Shown piece after piece: positions 32,336 to 43,221 of a stretch of DNA of 64,000 nt (positions within the stretch are counted from its first letter, which is position 1; each line of letters begins with the position of its first letter). Position numbers and translations under genes: made by a program. Source of the stretch: Nelumbo lutea (lineage: Eukaryota; Streptophyta; Magnoliopsida; Proteales; Nelumbonaceae); the NCBI GenBank assembly GCA_022828595.1, contig JAKGHH010000005.1, positions 52,199,655 through 52,263,654 on the forward strand. The letters are read 5' to 3'. The notes under the pieces are model-generated. The model did not search any database. It saw only the letters and a list, made by a program, of their open reading frames with translations, and had not been told where the DNA came from.

Positions 32336-32658
32336 TAGGGGTGTCAAAATTCATTTGGACAGATTGGACAGACCAATAAGACATATTGGATTGGACCTAG
32401 TCCGTCCATAATGAATTTATAATGGATTGAGCCAATATCTGATCTATTGATAAAAGATAAGAACATAAGTGTCAATGGACCATGTTTGAGTTGAAACCAG
32501 TATAAATTAACAGGAATTTGAACAGATTGCATAGTCTTATGAATCGGTCCAAAATAATCCAAAATATTCATTGGATTGGATTGGACCAGGTCCATTTATA
32601 ATGGACTCACATTGGACTGGACCGGATTGGACCAAATCCAATCCAATTGACACCCCTA
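32336..32658. mobile_element. hAT-like MITE (TAGGGGTGTCAA ends), copy 2
   Basis: Perfect 12-bp inverted ends TAGGGGTGTCAA / TTGACACCCCTA. The interior is homologous to 24262-24650. No clear 8-bp duplication is visible in the flanks. Confidence 0.8.
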
Positions 32659-33212
32659 ACACCCTGTCCACGTTGGATATTTTGGGAAACTGCAACATTG
32701 CTGCTGTTCATGGTCCACTACCTAAGTCTATGAGAGGAGCCTGCTTAGCCTCATAAGCTCTGTCATGATTAGAGAGCAGCTTCTTCCAAATATTGATAAG
32801 TTTATGAGATCCCACCTCAGTAACTGGGATGGAAAAACTATCGATATCAAAGAGAAAACGAAAGAGGTTAGTTGAATCATCATAACCCAAAACAACTCTG
32901 ACCCAGAAACAAACTACATTATCAACTAATCGTAGCTAAATTTCTTTGTGTTTCCGTCTGCACTTCAATTAAATAAACTTTAAGATCCAACGAAAAACCG
33001 TAAAGGCCTTGCGGTTAAATAGCAGGGGAAGAGAAGCAAAAAACAGAGAAATTTGGTAGCTTTTAATATAAATTTACTTTTAAAGCTTCGTAGAATCAAT
33101 ACATTCACTGAGTCATCGGGTAGAATAAAAATTTGCATATTTCTAAGAAAAATAGAGAGAACAACGAAAAAGAGGAAAATCTCATTAGTTGATCATTTCT
33201 AATTTTAATTTA
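32659..33212. other. Non-coding stretch before the left copia element
   Basis: Short open frames only and AT-rich towards the LTR. No gene recognised. Confidence 0.4.
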
Positions 33213-33438
33213 TGAAAAATTTTGGAAGTCAGAGGTGCTGCTATTTCCATTGTTATCGGATGATATATATATACAAATTCGATGGAGTTTTTGCTCCCCA
33301 AAACTTTCTAAAAACCAAAACTTCCTAATCCAAAAAGAAAAATAAAATGTCTAAACTTCTAAATCCTAACTGTACAGGAAATATACAGAATACAGATCCG
33401 AGATCTCCTAGGACTCTCACAAACCTTATCTTCGTCCA
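33213..33438 (-). repeat. 3' LTR of the minus-strand copia element (226 bp)
   Basis: On the plus strand it runs from TGAAAAATTTTGG to TTCGTCCA. The polypurine tract on the minus strand (CCTTGAGGGGGAGTAT) abuts its inner edge at 33439-33454. The first 80 bp match the truncated LTR at 37853-37935. Confidence 0.8.
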
Positions 33439-33454
33439 ATACTCCCCCTCAAGG

Positions 33455-35875
33455 TGGTGCATGAGGATTGCGAATGCCCAGCTTGGAAAGGAAAAAATCG
33501 AATTGTTTTTGTCCGAGAGCCTTTGTGAAAATATCGGCAACTTGTTCACCATACGTACATAGGAAGGTGCAATGGTGCCGGCTTAGAATTCATTGCGAAT
33601 GAAATGACAATCAACTTCAATATGTTTGGTTTGCTCATGAAAGACAATGTTCGTAGCAATGTGCAGAGCAGCTTGATTGTCACAAAACAAGTGTATAGGT
33701 TGAGGATGAGATATCCCCAAAGATGACAACAGACCTTTCAACCACTTCAACTCACAACTGGCAGTAGCCATTGACTGGTATTCAACCTCGGCAGAGGACC
33801 GGGAGACAGTATGTTGTTTCTTAGTCTTCCAAGAGATGGGGGAATGTCCTAACATGACAAAGTACCCAGTAAGAGAGCGATGAGTTAGAGGACAACTCGC
33901 CCAGTCGGAATCACAATAGGCATATAATTGCAGATCACTATCAGAGCACAAAAATATTCCTTGACTAGGACGTCCTTTCAGATAACGAACCACATGTAAT
34001 GCCGCACCCAAGTGATCAACACGAGGACACTGCATAAATTGAGCCAGGACATGGATGCAATAATTGAGCTTCGACCGTTTAATGGTTAAATAAATCAAAC
34101 GACCCACAAGACGGTGATATCGTTTAAGGTCATTCAGGAGTGCTCCGTCAGTAAGGGGAAGTTTATGATTTTGAGTAATAGAAAAGGGAGTAGGTTTGGA
34201 CCCCAATAAGCTAGTTTCTGTAATAATATCAAGTGCATATTTTCTTTGGCAAATAAATATCCCCGATGATCCGCGAGTCACTTCGATGCCCAAAAAATAT
34301 TTAAGAACACCCAAGTCCTTCATGTGAAAACACTGGTTCATATACTATTTAAATTTGTGTATGAACTCCGGGTTATTCCCACCAACGATTAAGTCATCAA
34401 CATAAACCAGGATGTGCAAGACAAGCCCATTCTTGTGATATGTAAATAAGGAATAATCGGAATAGGACTATTCAAACCCAAAAGTTTTCAAGGCAACACC
34501 TAACTTAGAAAACCAATTCCGGGGGCCTTGCCGCAGACTATACAAAGATTTCCGGAGTTTGCATACCTTTCTAGTCTTGGAGGCCGAAAAACCTGGAGGA
34601 GGTTTCATATAGATCTCCTCATGAAGATCACTGTGCAGAAAAGCATTGTGGACATCCATCTGATGCAATTCCCAATGTTGGGCCGCAACAACTTCTAAGA
34701 AGGTTCGAACTATGACCATTTTAGCCATAGGGGCAAAGGTCTCGGTGTAATCAAGACCTTCAACTTGAGTATTGCCCAAGACTACCAACCGTGCTTTAAA
34801 TCTTTCAATGGATCCATCAGAGTTGTATTTGATTTTGTAAACTCATTTACACCCTATTGCCTTTTTTCCAAGCGGGAGGTCTTCCAAGGTCCATGTCTCA
34901 TTGTCTTCCAAAGCTTGTATCTCTTTGCGCATAGCCTCACGCCACCGAGCATCAGTCATTGCTTCAAAGAAATGAGTAGGTTCTCGGCTTGCAGTAACAA
35001 CTGCCAAGAAATGTCTATGTTTCATAGAAAAATTATCATATGTCACATAATGAGTTATGGGATAAGGAGTACTTGAGGACTGAGATGATGTGGGAGAAAT
35101 AACGGAGGGGCCTAAATGACGAATAGAGTGTGTGACAAAGTCCTGTAAATAGTTGGGGGACCGCTTTTCTCGATGTCCGAGGCCTAATAACTCCGTGGTG
35201 GGCTGAGGAGCAGGTAGAATTTCATCATTTTCTGCAATCTGTATGGCTCCTTGTCTCATCAAGAGGACCTGCCTCCTCATCATTACCCGTGTTCTGATGT
35301 CCTTCTTCATCGATCGTGTCGCTCCCCCCGACTTCTATATGAGGTGACTCAGATACCATGTCAGGAGGAGTGGCCCAAGGCAATCCAACATTTTCTCTGT
35401 CTATGGGAGGACTGGTTTCTGAGGGTTGATGTTCCGGAGTGGCAAAGGGAAATTCGGTCTCATTAAACACCACGTCTTGTGAGACGATGTAGTCACCAGA
35501 CTCAATGTCGTATAATTTTCACCCCTTTTTCCCCAAAAGGGTTTCCCCATAAGGGTATCTAATAAAGACACATTTCCTACTCCTAACGGCAAATCTGTCA
35601 CGGTCTCAAGTATGTGAAAAACACAAGCAACCAAAAACTCTGAGATGTTTATAAGAAGGACCTTGTCCAAATAGCATCTCATAAGGTGTTTTACCACCAA
35701 GAAGTGTCGAAGGTGTCTGGTTAATCAAGTACCTTGCGGTTAAAACACACTCACCCCAGAAATTGATCGGAAGATGTACTTGAAACCTGAGCGCTCTGGC
35801 CACATTCAAAATATGACGATGCTTTCTCTCCACACGACCATTTTGTTGGGGTGTTCCAACACAGGAAGTTTAAAA
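33455..35875 (-). pseudogene. Copia integrase C-terminal part, reverse transcriptase and RNase H (minus-strand element)
   Basis: On the minus strand, the integrase end ([14 protein letters not shown], about 35830) leads to reverse transcriptase (HQMDVHNAFLHSDLHEEIYM, about 34680). The catalytic YVDD is at complement 34393-34404. RNase H follows from about 34100 down to 33480 (SRSSAEVEYQSMA, then HLFCDNQAALHIA, then KHIEVDCHF). In-frame stops occur near 34836, 34466 and 34349, and again near 33582, and there are frame changes between 35870 and 35300. The catalytic residues are still readable, but no protein can be made. Confidence 0.85.
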
Positions 35876-37177
35876 TAAAATTCCTTGCTCGTCAAAATAT
35901 GATTTCAAGGATTTAAACTCTGTTCCATTATCACTTCTCACCACTTTAACCTTGTTATTAAATTGTCCTTCAATCATGGCATAAAAATTTTTGAGTGTTC
36001 GACCAACTTCACTTTTTTCAGCCAGCAAATAAATCCAAACCGCTCGAAAATAATCATCAACAATTGTCAAACAATATACAACACCACAAGATGCAGGTAC
36101 TCTATAAGCACCCCAAAAGTCACAATGAAATAATGCAAAACAATCAGTCACTTTATTGCTGCTTTGAATAAAAATATCTCTAGTTTGCTTTGCCTTCAAA
36201 CAAACATCACAGGTTCTGTTCTTTCTATTACTGATATTAAGAAGTAAGCTATCCGTTTGATAAGAAGGGTGTCTCAATCTCCGATGCCACAAATTGCATG
36301 ACCCAATTCCATCTGTCTTGTAAGCATGAATTGGCGCCACACCCTTGAAGACATAGACCCCATCAAGCTGTTCACCCACACCAGTCAGAGTCCTGAGATG
36401 GGGCCCTGTATCACACACAACTTATTAGTAAATGTCACAATATAATCTGTCACGAAGTAACCGACCTACTAACAATAAATTACAATTGAGTTTTGGGACA
36501 TATAATATGTGCAGCAATTTAAAATTATTTCCACCAAGTTCAACAGTGCCTTCTTTCACGGCCTCGGTGTGCACATCGTTGGGTAACCTAACAGGACAAG
36601 GTGCAACATCATAGGTGTCGAAAAGCACATTTAAATTCCTTGTCATGTGATGTGATGCCCCAAAGTCAACAATCCATTCAGTGGAGTAATTCTTACCAGA
36701 GAGTTTTTCATTAGTCATGGTCTTGTAAGCATTAAGCATGCTTACAAGAGTCTGCCATTGCTCGTCATTAAGCCCGTTCAGTCCGGTCTTGTCTCCACAG
36801 TCACAGCTGCATTAGCAACCACCTCACGCCCCGCTGATGACTGAGTAGCATGAGCTTTTGTCGTACCTCGGCCACGTCCGACAGAGGGTCCACCCCCTTT
36901 TCCTCGTCCTACTCCACGCCCAGTCGATGTACCATGGGGTTTGTCTCCCCACCATTTAGGGTATCCAATCAATTGGAAGCAATTCTTTACTTCATGGCTA
37001 TATCGACCACAATTGTTACACACAATTGTTTTGTCTTTTGAAGCACCTCTACTATCTCGCAATGTCTGCGAGGCTTGTGTTGCAAAACCAACATTATCTT
37101 ATGAATGCAAATAGAAAGGAGAAGACAGTCCAACAGACTTACTTGCTCTCACCGTTCCTGTCGTTGTTGGCAGCCAT
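35870..37177 (-). pseudogene. Copia gag remnant, protease and integrase N-terminal part (minus-strand element)
   Basis: The putative gag ATG is complement 37175-37177 (MAANNDRNG), but a TAA follows at codon 13. The following text jumps to a segment just ahead of the zinc knuckle, so most of gag (a couple of hundred residues) is missing. The knuckle C-x2-C-x4-H-x4-C (CNNCGRYSHEVKNC) lies at about 36975-37020. The protease motif near 36660-36685 reads WIVDFGASHHM, with Phe where copia proteases have Ser, so the active site is altered. The GAG-pre-integrase block (LWHRRLRHPS) and integrase catalytic core (HCDFWGAYRVP, DNGTEFKSL) span about 36290-35870. Confidence 0.8.
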
Positions 37178-37840
37178 GGTGACCGATCAGCAATACCCGT
37201 TGTGACTCAAGAGATTGAGATAAAGGTGCTGGTGCTGCTGCTATCTCTACGCATCAAATCTCTTGAGTCACAATTGTGGTCGATCCGTTTGCTACGGTTG
37301 TATCTGTCCGTCCAAGCGAACGCAATAAAGAGATAGAGATAGGAGGCAGCCGCTGCCCCTGTTTAGTTCGTAGGAAAGAGATGATGAATAGTGGATTTTG
37401 AAGGATTCATGTTTTTCCCGCTGAGAAGGAAATGTGGATGACGGGGAATAAGCACTGGTCAGAGAAGATCAAATGACAAATGAGTCAGATTTCGCCGTTG
37501 TTCTGGTGTTGCGAGGTCAGAGAAGATGAATAGTACTATCACTGGTTCCGTTCTAATAAGAAGAGGAACAGTGTTCGCCGCCAGTCTTCTGGGTTGGGTT
37601 CGAAGGAAGGGGATGAGCTACAGTCCTTGAAGACTTCTCTCTCATGGGATTACGAGAAGAAGAGTGGGGTGTGAAGTAACTGCCGCCCCGCCGACCGGCC
37701 GCTGCTCTGTTTCGGTCCAAAGGGTGAAGAAGAGTCCAGACCTGCCACTGCTACAACGAAGAAATTAGGGACTAGGACTTAGAGTACATCAACGTCAGTG
37801 TCAATGAGCTTTATCATCTTATAATGGCTGCCAGAAGGTT

Positions 37841-37852
37841 GCTTTGATACCA
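37841..37852 (-). promoter_or_regulatory. Primer binding site of the minus-strand copia element
   Basis: On the minus strand this reads TGGTATCAAAGC, complementary to initiator tRNA-Met apart from one base, directly after the LTR terminal CA. It fixes the orientation and 5' LTR boundary. Confidence 0.85.
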
Positions 37853-37935
37853 TGAAAAATTTTGGAAACCAAAGGTCTTGCTCTTTCCATTGTTATCGTA
37901 TGTATATATATACAAATTTGATGGAGTTCTTGCTC
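37853..37935 (-). repeat. Truncated 5' LTR of the minus-strand copia element
   Basis: 83 bp match the first part of 33213-33438 (TGAAAAATTTTGG, CCATTGTTATCG, ATATATACAAATT, GATGGAGTT), then similarity stops abruptly at the junction with the plus-strand copia gag. Confidence 0.8.
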
Positions 37936-39525
37936 TTCACCATGAACGACCATAAACTTATACTGGAGCAAGTTCATGAACTACAGGTGATAGTCAATAA
38001 AATTCGATCCCTTAACATCATCCTTCCTGAATCTTTCCAAGTGGGAGCAATCATTGCCAAACTTCCACCCTCTTGGAAGGATTACAGGAAGAAGCTTCTA
38101 CACAATGCTGAAGAACTTACCTTGGAGAAAATTCAGCAACACCTTCGTATTGAAGAAGATTCTCGAATTAGAGACAGTAGGGATAAGACCCTGACCGGTA
38201 TGCTGAACTCTAAGGTAAATTTTGTGGAAAACGGATTGAAGAAGACTAATCATGCATTACAAGTAAAGAAGAAGGATGGGAACTTCAAAAAGAGCAACAA
38301 TAAGAAAGGATCCTGCTATGTTTGTGGAAATAAGGGGCATTATGCCCGAGTCTTCTGACATCGAAAAGGCGGGACCAAATCTGCAAACATGGTAGAAGAC
38401 AATCTCATGGCCATGATTACTGGAGTCAACATGGCAGAATCATCTTCTAGATGGTGATTTGATTCAGGCGCCACAGTCCATGTTTGTAAGGACAAGTCCT
38501 TATTCAAGACATATGAAGAAGTGACTGATGGCGATGAGGTATAGATGGGAAACCAAACATGTGCCAAAGTTGCTGGAAGAGGCAGCGTAGAGTTGAACTT
38601 CACCTCCGGAAAGACACTAACTCTCCTGAATGTTCTCCATATTCCTAACATTAGAAAGAACTTGGTCTTAATAAATCTTATTTGTATGAGGGGATTCAAA
38701 GTCTTTGAATCCGGCAAACTAATCATATCCAAGAATGGGATGTTTGTTGGAAAGGGATATGGTTGTAATGGTATGTTCAAATTAAGTATTAATGAAGGAA
38801 AAGTTCCTGCTTATATTGTTGATTCTTTCTCTTTATGGCATTATAGATTAGCATACTTGAATTTTAAGTCCATAAAGAACATGAGCAAACTAGGTATAAT
38901 TGCTTACAGTAATGAATCAACTAAAAAATGTGAAATATGTGTAAAATCTAAAATGGCTAAGAAACATTTCCCTAGTGTTGAGAGAAATTCTCAACTTCTA
39001 GAACTAATCCATTCTGACATCTGTGAACTCAATGGTGTATTAACTAGAGGAGGCAAGAGATATTTCATAACATTTATAGATGACTTTTCTAAGTACACCT
39101 ATGTCTACCTAATGAGAACTAAGATGAAGCCTTTGACATGTTTAAACTATATAAGACTGAAGTTGAAAATCAACTAGAAAAGAAAATTAAAATCCTTAGA
39201 AGTGACAGGGGTGCTGAATACTTTAAAAATGAGTTTAATTCTTTCTATGAAGAATTTGGAATAATACATCAACGCTCTGCTCCCTATACCCCTCACTAGA
39301 ATGGCCTGACTGAAAGGAAAAATAGAATGCTTACAGAAATGATAAATTGCATGTTGTTAAAAGCTAATGCACCCTTAAACCTGTGGGGGGAAGCACTCCT
39401 AACAGCCTGCCATTTACATAACAGAATTGTTTCTAGAATTAATAATAAATGCTCATATGAATTATGGACAAGAAGAAAACCTAATTTAGCATACCTAAAA
39501 GTGTGGGGGTGCTTAGACTTCTAGA
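37936..39525 (+). pseudogene. Copia gag (partial), protease and integrase (plus-strand element)
   Basis: The gag homology starts near 37942 and includes a conserved stretch (SFQVGAIIAKLPPSWKDY). The zinc knuckle starts at 38313 (CYVCGNKGHYAR), but the last Cys position reads Phe and a TGA follows. The protease carries FDSGATVHV (about 38460). The GAG-pre-integrase and integrase (SLWHYRLAYLN; ITFIDDFSKYTYVYLM) run from about 38820 to 39300. Several in-frame stops are visible, for example near 38357, 38457 and 38543, and there is a frame change near 39175. Confidence 0.85.
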
Positions 39526-41370
39526 CTTAGAGCAACATAATAATTGAAATTAGAGATGTTGAATTCTTTAAAAATAAACTGTGTTCTGAACCTGCAGAAA
39601 ATGACAGAGAAACTCCGATCTCAATACCTATTGATAATAATGAGACTGAAAGAAGAAATAACACAACTATAACACCTACAATAGAACTTAGAAGAAGTCA
39701 AAGACAAAGAACAGAGAAACACTTAGGTTCAAATTTTATCTCTACCCAGTCAATTGTATTTTTGGTTGAGGCTGATAGAGAGAAGATTTTAAATAAAATA
39801 CCCATTGTCCTAAACATTGAAAATGATCCAAAAACCTATAGTGAGGCCATGACCTCTAGAAATGCTACCTTTTGGAAGGAAACTATAAATGATGAAATGG
39901 ATTCAATAATGTCAAATAACACATGGGTACTAATAGATCTGCCTCTAGTATCAAAACCAATAAAATGTAAATGAGTGTTTGGAAGAAAATACAACACTGA
40001 TAGAACTGTACAAACTTTTAAGGCTAGATTGGTAGCTAAATGATTTAGTCAAAAGGAAGTGATTGATTACTTTGACACCTATGCACCAGTGGCTAAAACA
40101 ACTTCTATTAGAACACTTATAGCATTAGCATCCATTTATCACTTATCTGTTCACCAAATGGATGTTAAAACTGCTTTCTTAAATGGTGATTTAAATGAAG
40201 AGGTTTACATGGAATAACCATAAGGATTTGTTCTTCCTAGAAACGAGAAGAAAGTCTGTAAACTGGTTAAATCACTATATAGATTAAAACAAGCACCTAA
40301 ATAATGGCATGAGAAATTTGATTCTTGCATTCTAGGTTTTGGTTTTAAACATAATAGTGCTGATAGATGCATCTACTCAAAATTCATTGAAAATTATGAA
40401 GTAATTGTGTGCCTTTATGTGGATGATATGCTTATTGTGGGTACAAATATGATTGACAACTAAAAACTACTTATCCTCTGTTTTTTAGATGAAAGATTTA
40501 GGAGAAGTAGATACCATCTTGGGAATAAAAGTTAAAAAGCATAGTAGGGGTTATGCATTAAGCCAATCACATTATATTGAGAAAGTACTTGAGAAATTTA
40601 AGCATTTAGGGTTTAAAGAATATAGCACGTCATATGATTCTAGTATAAAGCTAATAGAAAATACTGGTAGAGCAATTGCATAACTTGAGTATGCTAGTGT
40701 AGTAGGGAGCTTGAGGTATGCTATGCTTTGTACCAGGCCTGATATTGCATTTGTAGTAAGTAAACTCAGTCAGTTTACAAGTAATCCCGGTGCAGAGCAC
40801 TGGAAGGCAGTTGGGAGAGTTCTTGGGTATCTCAAGAGAACCTTGGAACTTGGCTTGTTTTATTATGATTATCAAGTTGTACTAGAAAGGGTACACTGAT
40901 GCAAGTTGGATTACCGGTAATGGAGATAACAAGTCCACATCTGGATGGATTTTTGTCCTTGGTGGGGGTGCGATCTCTTGGGCATCCAAGAGACAAACTT
41001 GTATATCTCACTCGACCATGAAATCCAAATTCATAGCCTTAGCGGTTGTTGGAAAATAGGCAGAATGGATTAGGAATTTATTATTGGATATAAAACTTTG
41101 GCCTAGTCCTATGCCTCCAATTTCCATTTACTATGATAGTGAGGCAACTCTGTCAAGGGCCTACAGTGGTACCTACAATCGTAAATCCAGACATATAAGT
41201 CTGAGACATGAATTTGTTAGATAACTGATTCAAGATGGAGTCATCACTATAACCTATGTGAGGTTAAGTAAAAACTTGGATAATCCTCTTACCAAGGGTT
41301 TAGCTAGAGAATTGGTAAGAATGACAACCAAAGAGATAGGATTAAAACCCTTACTTAGTCACCTGTAATG
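39526..41370 (+). pseudogene. Copia reverse transcriptase and RNase H (plus-strand element)
   Basis: Reverse transcriptase begins near 39840 (AMTSRNATFWKETINDEMDSI). It continues through the MDVKTAFLNGDLNEEVYM block (about 40160-40215) to the catalytic YVDD at 40416-40427. RNase H spans about 40690-41370 and ends at a natural stop near 41368. Stops occur near 39972, 40215, 40300 and 40460, and there are frame changes in RNase H. Confidence 0.85.
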
Positions 41371-41904
41371 GTAACCCAACCTGAACTGAAAATCCATCAG
41401 TATTGGGTTTAATGGGTAACAACAAGTTACAGCAATGTGACTATTAGCACTGACATTGATAAGTTTTCCATCACAACATAAATAGTGTTGTCTGTTATGA
41501 TGAGAGGTTGAGATAAACTCATAATGAAGTTCTGAAATATGTCAAATAACAGAGCACATAGTGGAAGTTCACCTATGTGAACATAGAAGTGGTGCCGCTT
41601 CTCATGAGGGTTTGGGTTTACTCTCGGGATTGTTCATGAAACCAGGAAAGAAGCACATGACCATAACAATGCTGAGCAAAATATGAAACTCTTGCAGAGA
41701 CTGAACATTTTATGTGTATAGGTGTCTCTGGTCTGTCTTGAGAGTAGTTGGTTTAAGGTCTTACCACCAATAACTTTGACAAGGCTCTGAGATAACTATA
41801 CTAACAAGAGGTTTAAGTTGATAAACACCTTTTGTATGCATAACTGTGTCATAGTAGTTTGGATTGAGAGAGAATTATGTAATTGATCAATCAATGTGGG
41901 GGAT
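41371..41904 (+). other. 3' untranslated part of the plus-strand copia element
   Basis: Non-coding. It ends with a polypurine-like TGTGGGGGAT at about 41895-41904 just before the LTR. Confidence 0.6.
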
Positions 41905-42739
41905 TGTTGGATTTTAATCTCATAAGAGATTAAATCCAATGGGTTTGATTGGTCAATTACATGAGAAATTGCACCTGCACACTTGGTTGAAAAATCAAAA
42001 TTTTCTTACAAAAAAAAAAAAAACCAAATTTTGAACTTGTCCCACATTGGATAAATACAAGGTTTGTTTTCAGTATTTCAATAAGAGCTGATTTACACTC
42101 CTTAGAATTAGTAGAGGAGAGTATGGGGATTCGATACCGCGCAACGCACGCGCATGCGTGTGCGTGCGTGTGTGTGGCGCAATGAGGCGCTTTAGAGGCG
42201 CACTTTGCTCGCACCCGCGTGGCTTGCGATGGGCGGCTCTGGTTTTGGTGCGTTGATGACCGTTGATCACCGTTGATCAGATCAACGGTCACGATTCGAT
42301 CGGGTGTGATCATGAGGCACAATTCAAAGTTAACAGTCACCAACTGTTAACAACTTTTTAAACAGTCACAATGTTTGAAATTGTGACTGTTCAAGGTGCA
42401 TTCTCTAAACCAGCACCTACCTTTTTCTCATACCTTCTCACAAATTATTTAAGGAGCATGAATCAGACTCCAGAACACACAATTTCGAAATTCACTATCT
42501 CTCTCTCTCTGTCTGGTCTGCTACAGTCTCACAGAAAGTTTCTTTGGAGACTCTTCAACTTTGCTAGTTGTAGATTCTCGCCCAAGACTCTGTTGTATCC
42601 TGAGAATGAATTTGCCTGTAACCTAACAACAAACTCAATAGAACTAAGTGGGGGCAAATAATGTTCTAAAGACAATATCTTTAGAAGCGTCTCATAACTT
42701 CTCCTCTAAGATGAATAATGTTTTTCTCTCAATTATTCA
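41905..42739 (+). repeat. 3' LTR of the plus-strand copia element (right end approximate)
   Basis: It starts TGTTGGATTTTAATCTC directly after the polypurine tract. A TATA-like TTATTTAAGGAGC lies at about 42445, followed by a CT-rich stretch typical of an LTR transcription start region. The end at 42739 (ATTCA) is a guess because no second LTR survives for comparison. CG/GCG-rich hairpin-forming words occur near 42140-42240. Confidence 0.6.
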
Positions 42740-43221
42740 AATGATTATTATAAAAGTAGTATAGAGAATAAAAAATATTGTAAAGAGGGATTTCAAGGAA
42801 AAGCTACGAGGGTCTTTCTTTCGTAATCGTACTAAGGGGCTTTTGTCACAAAAGATATTTCCGATGTACGGTAAGAGTATGATTAGAATTGGTGCGAAGA
42901 GCGTTTTGTGATAGTAATACGGACTCTCGTAAAAGTTACATCGCGTAAGATTATTGTTAATATTAAAAAATAAAAAACTCCAAGACTGTGGCACAGAAAA
43001 AATAAATCTGGACGGTCAGACTCGCCACATTCGACGGCCTTGATAATTTCATAACTTATTTGTTCTGATATTAATATAACCTTTTTAAAACTTTGATGGA
43101 CTCAACCTTTTTACCAAAAAAGAAAAAGAAATGATAAGACTTACCACAAAAAACCGAGGTGCCAGCTCACTCGAGCAACGTTTCTTTCTCACTATTTGCA
43201 TTTCCCTCATCAACCATCGAA

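Larger units (their letters stand above)
33213..37935 (-). mobile_element. Ty1/copia retrotransposon on the minus strand, decayed, 5' LTR truncated
   Basis: Read on the minus strand, the order is 5' LTR fragment, primer site, gag remnant, protease, integrase, reverse transcriptase, RNase H, polypurine tract and 3' LTR. This is the copia order, with integrase before reverse transcriptase. The protein motifs resemble Ale-type (RE1-like) elements. Multiple stops interrupt the frames, and most of gag is deleted. The 5' LTR is cut off near 37935, where homology to a second, oppositely oriented copia element begins. Confidence 0.9.
37936..42739 (+). mobile_element. Ty1/copia retrotransposon on the plus strand, 5'-truncated, decayed
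   Basis: It enters in the middle of gag and continues through protease, integrase, reverse transcriptase and RNase H to a polypurine tract and a 3' LTR. No 5' LTR, primer site or gag N-terminus is present; all were lost at the 37.94 kb junction. Many stops interrupt pol. It is not closely related to its minus-strand neighbour. Confidence 0.88.

Noticed and set aside
42130..42240. CG-rich run with GCGCAACGCACGCGCATGCG-type sequence, considered as a CpG island or small RNA gene
   Set aside because: It lies inside the copia 3' LTR and is best explained as part of that LTR. No tRNA or rRNA features are visible.
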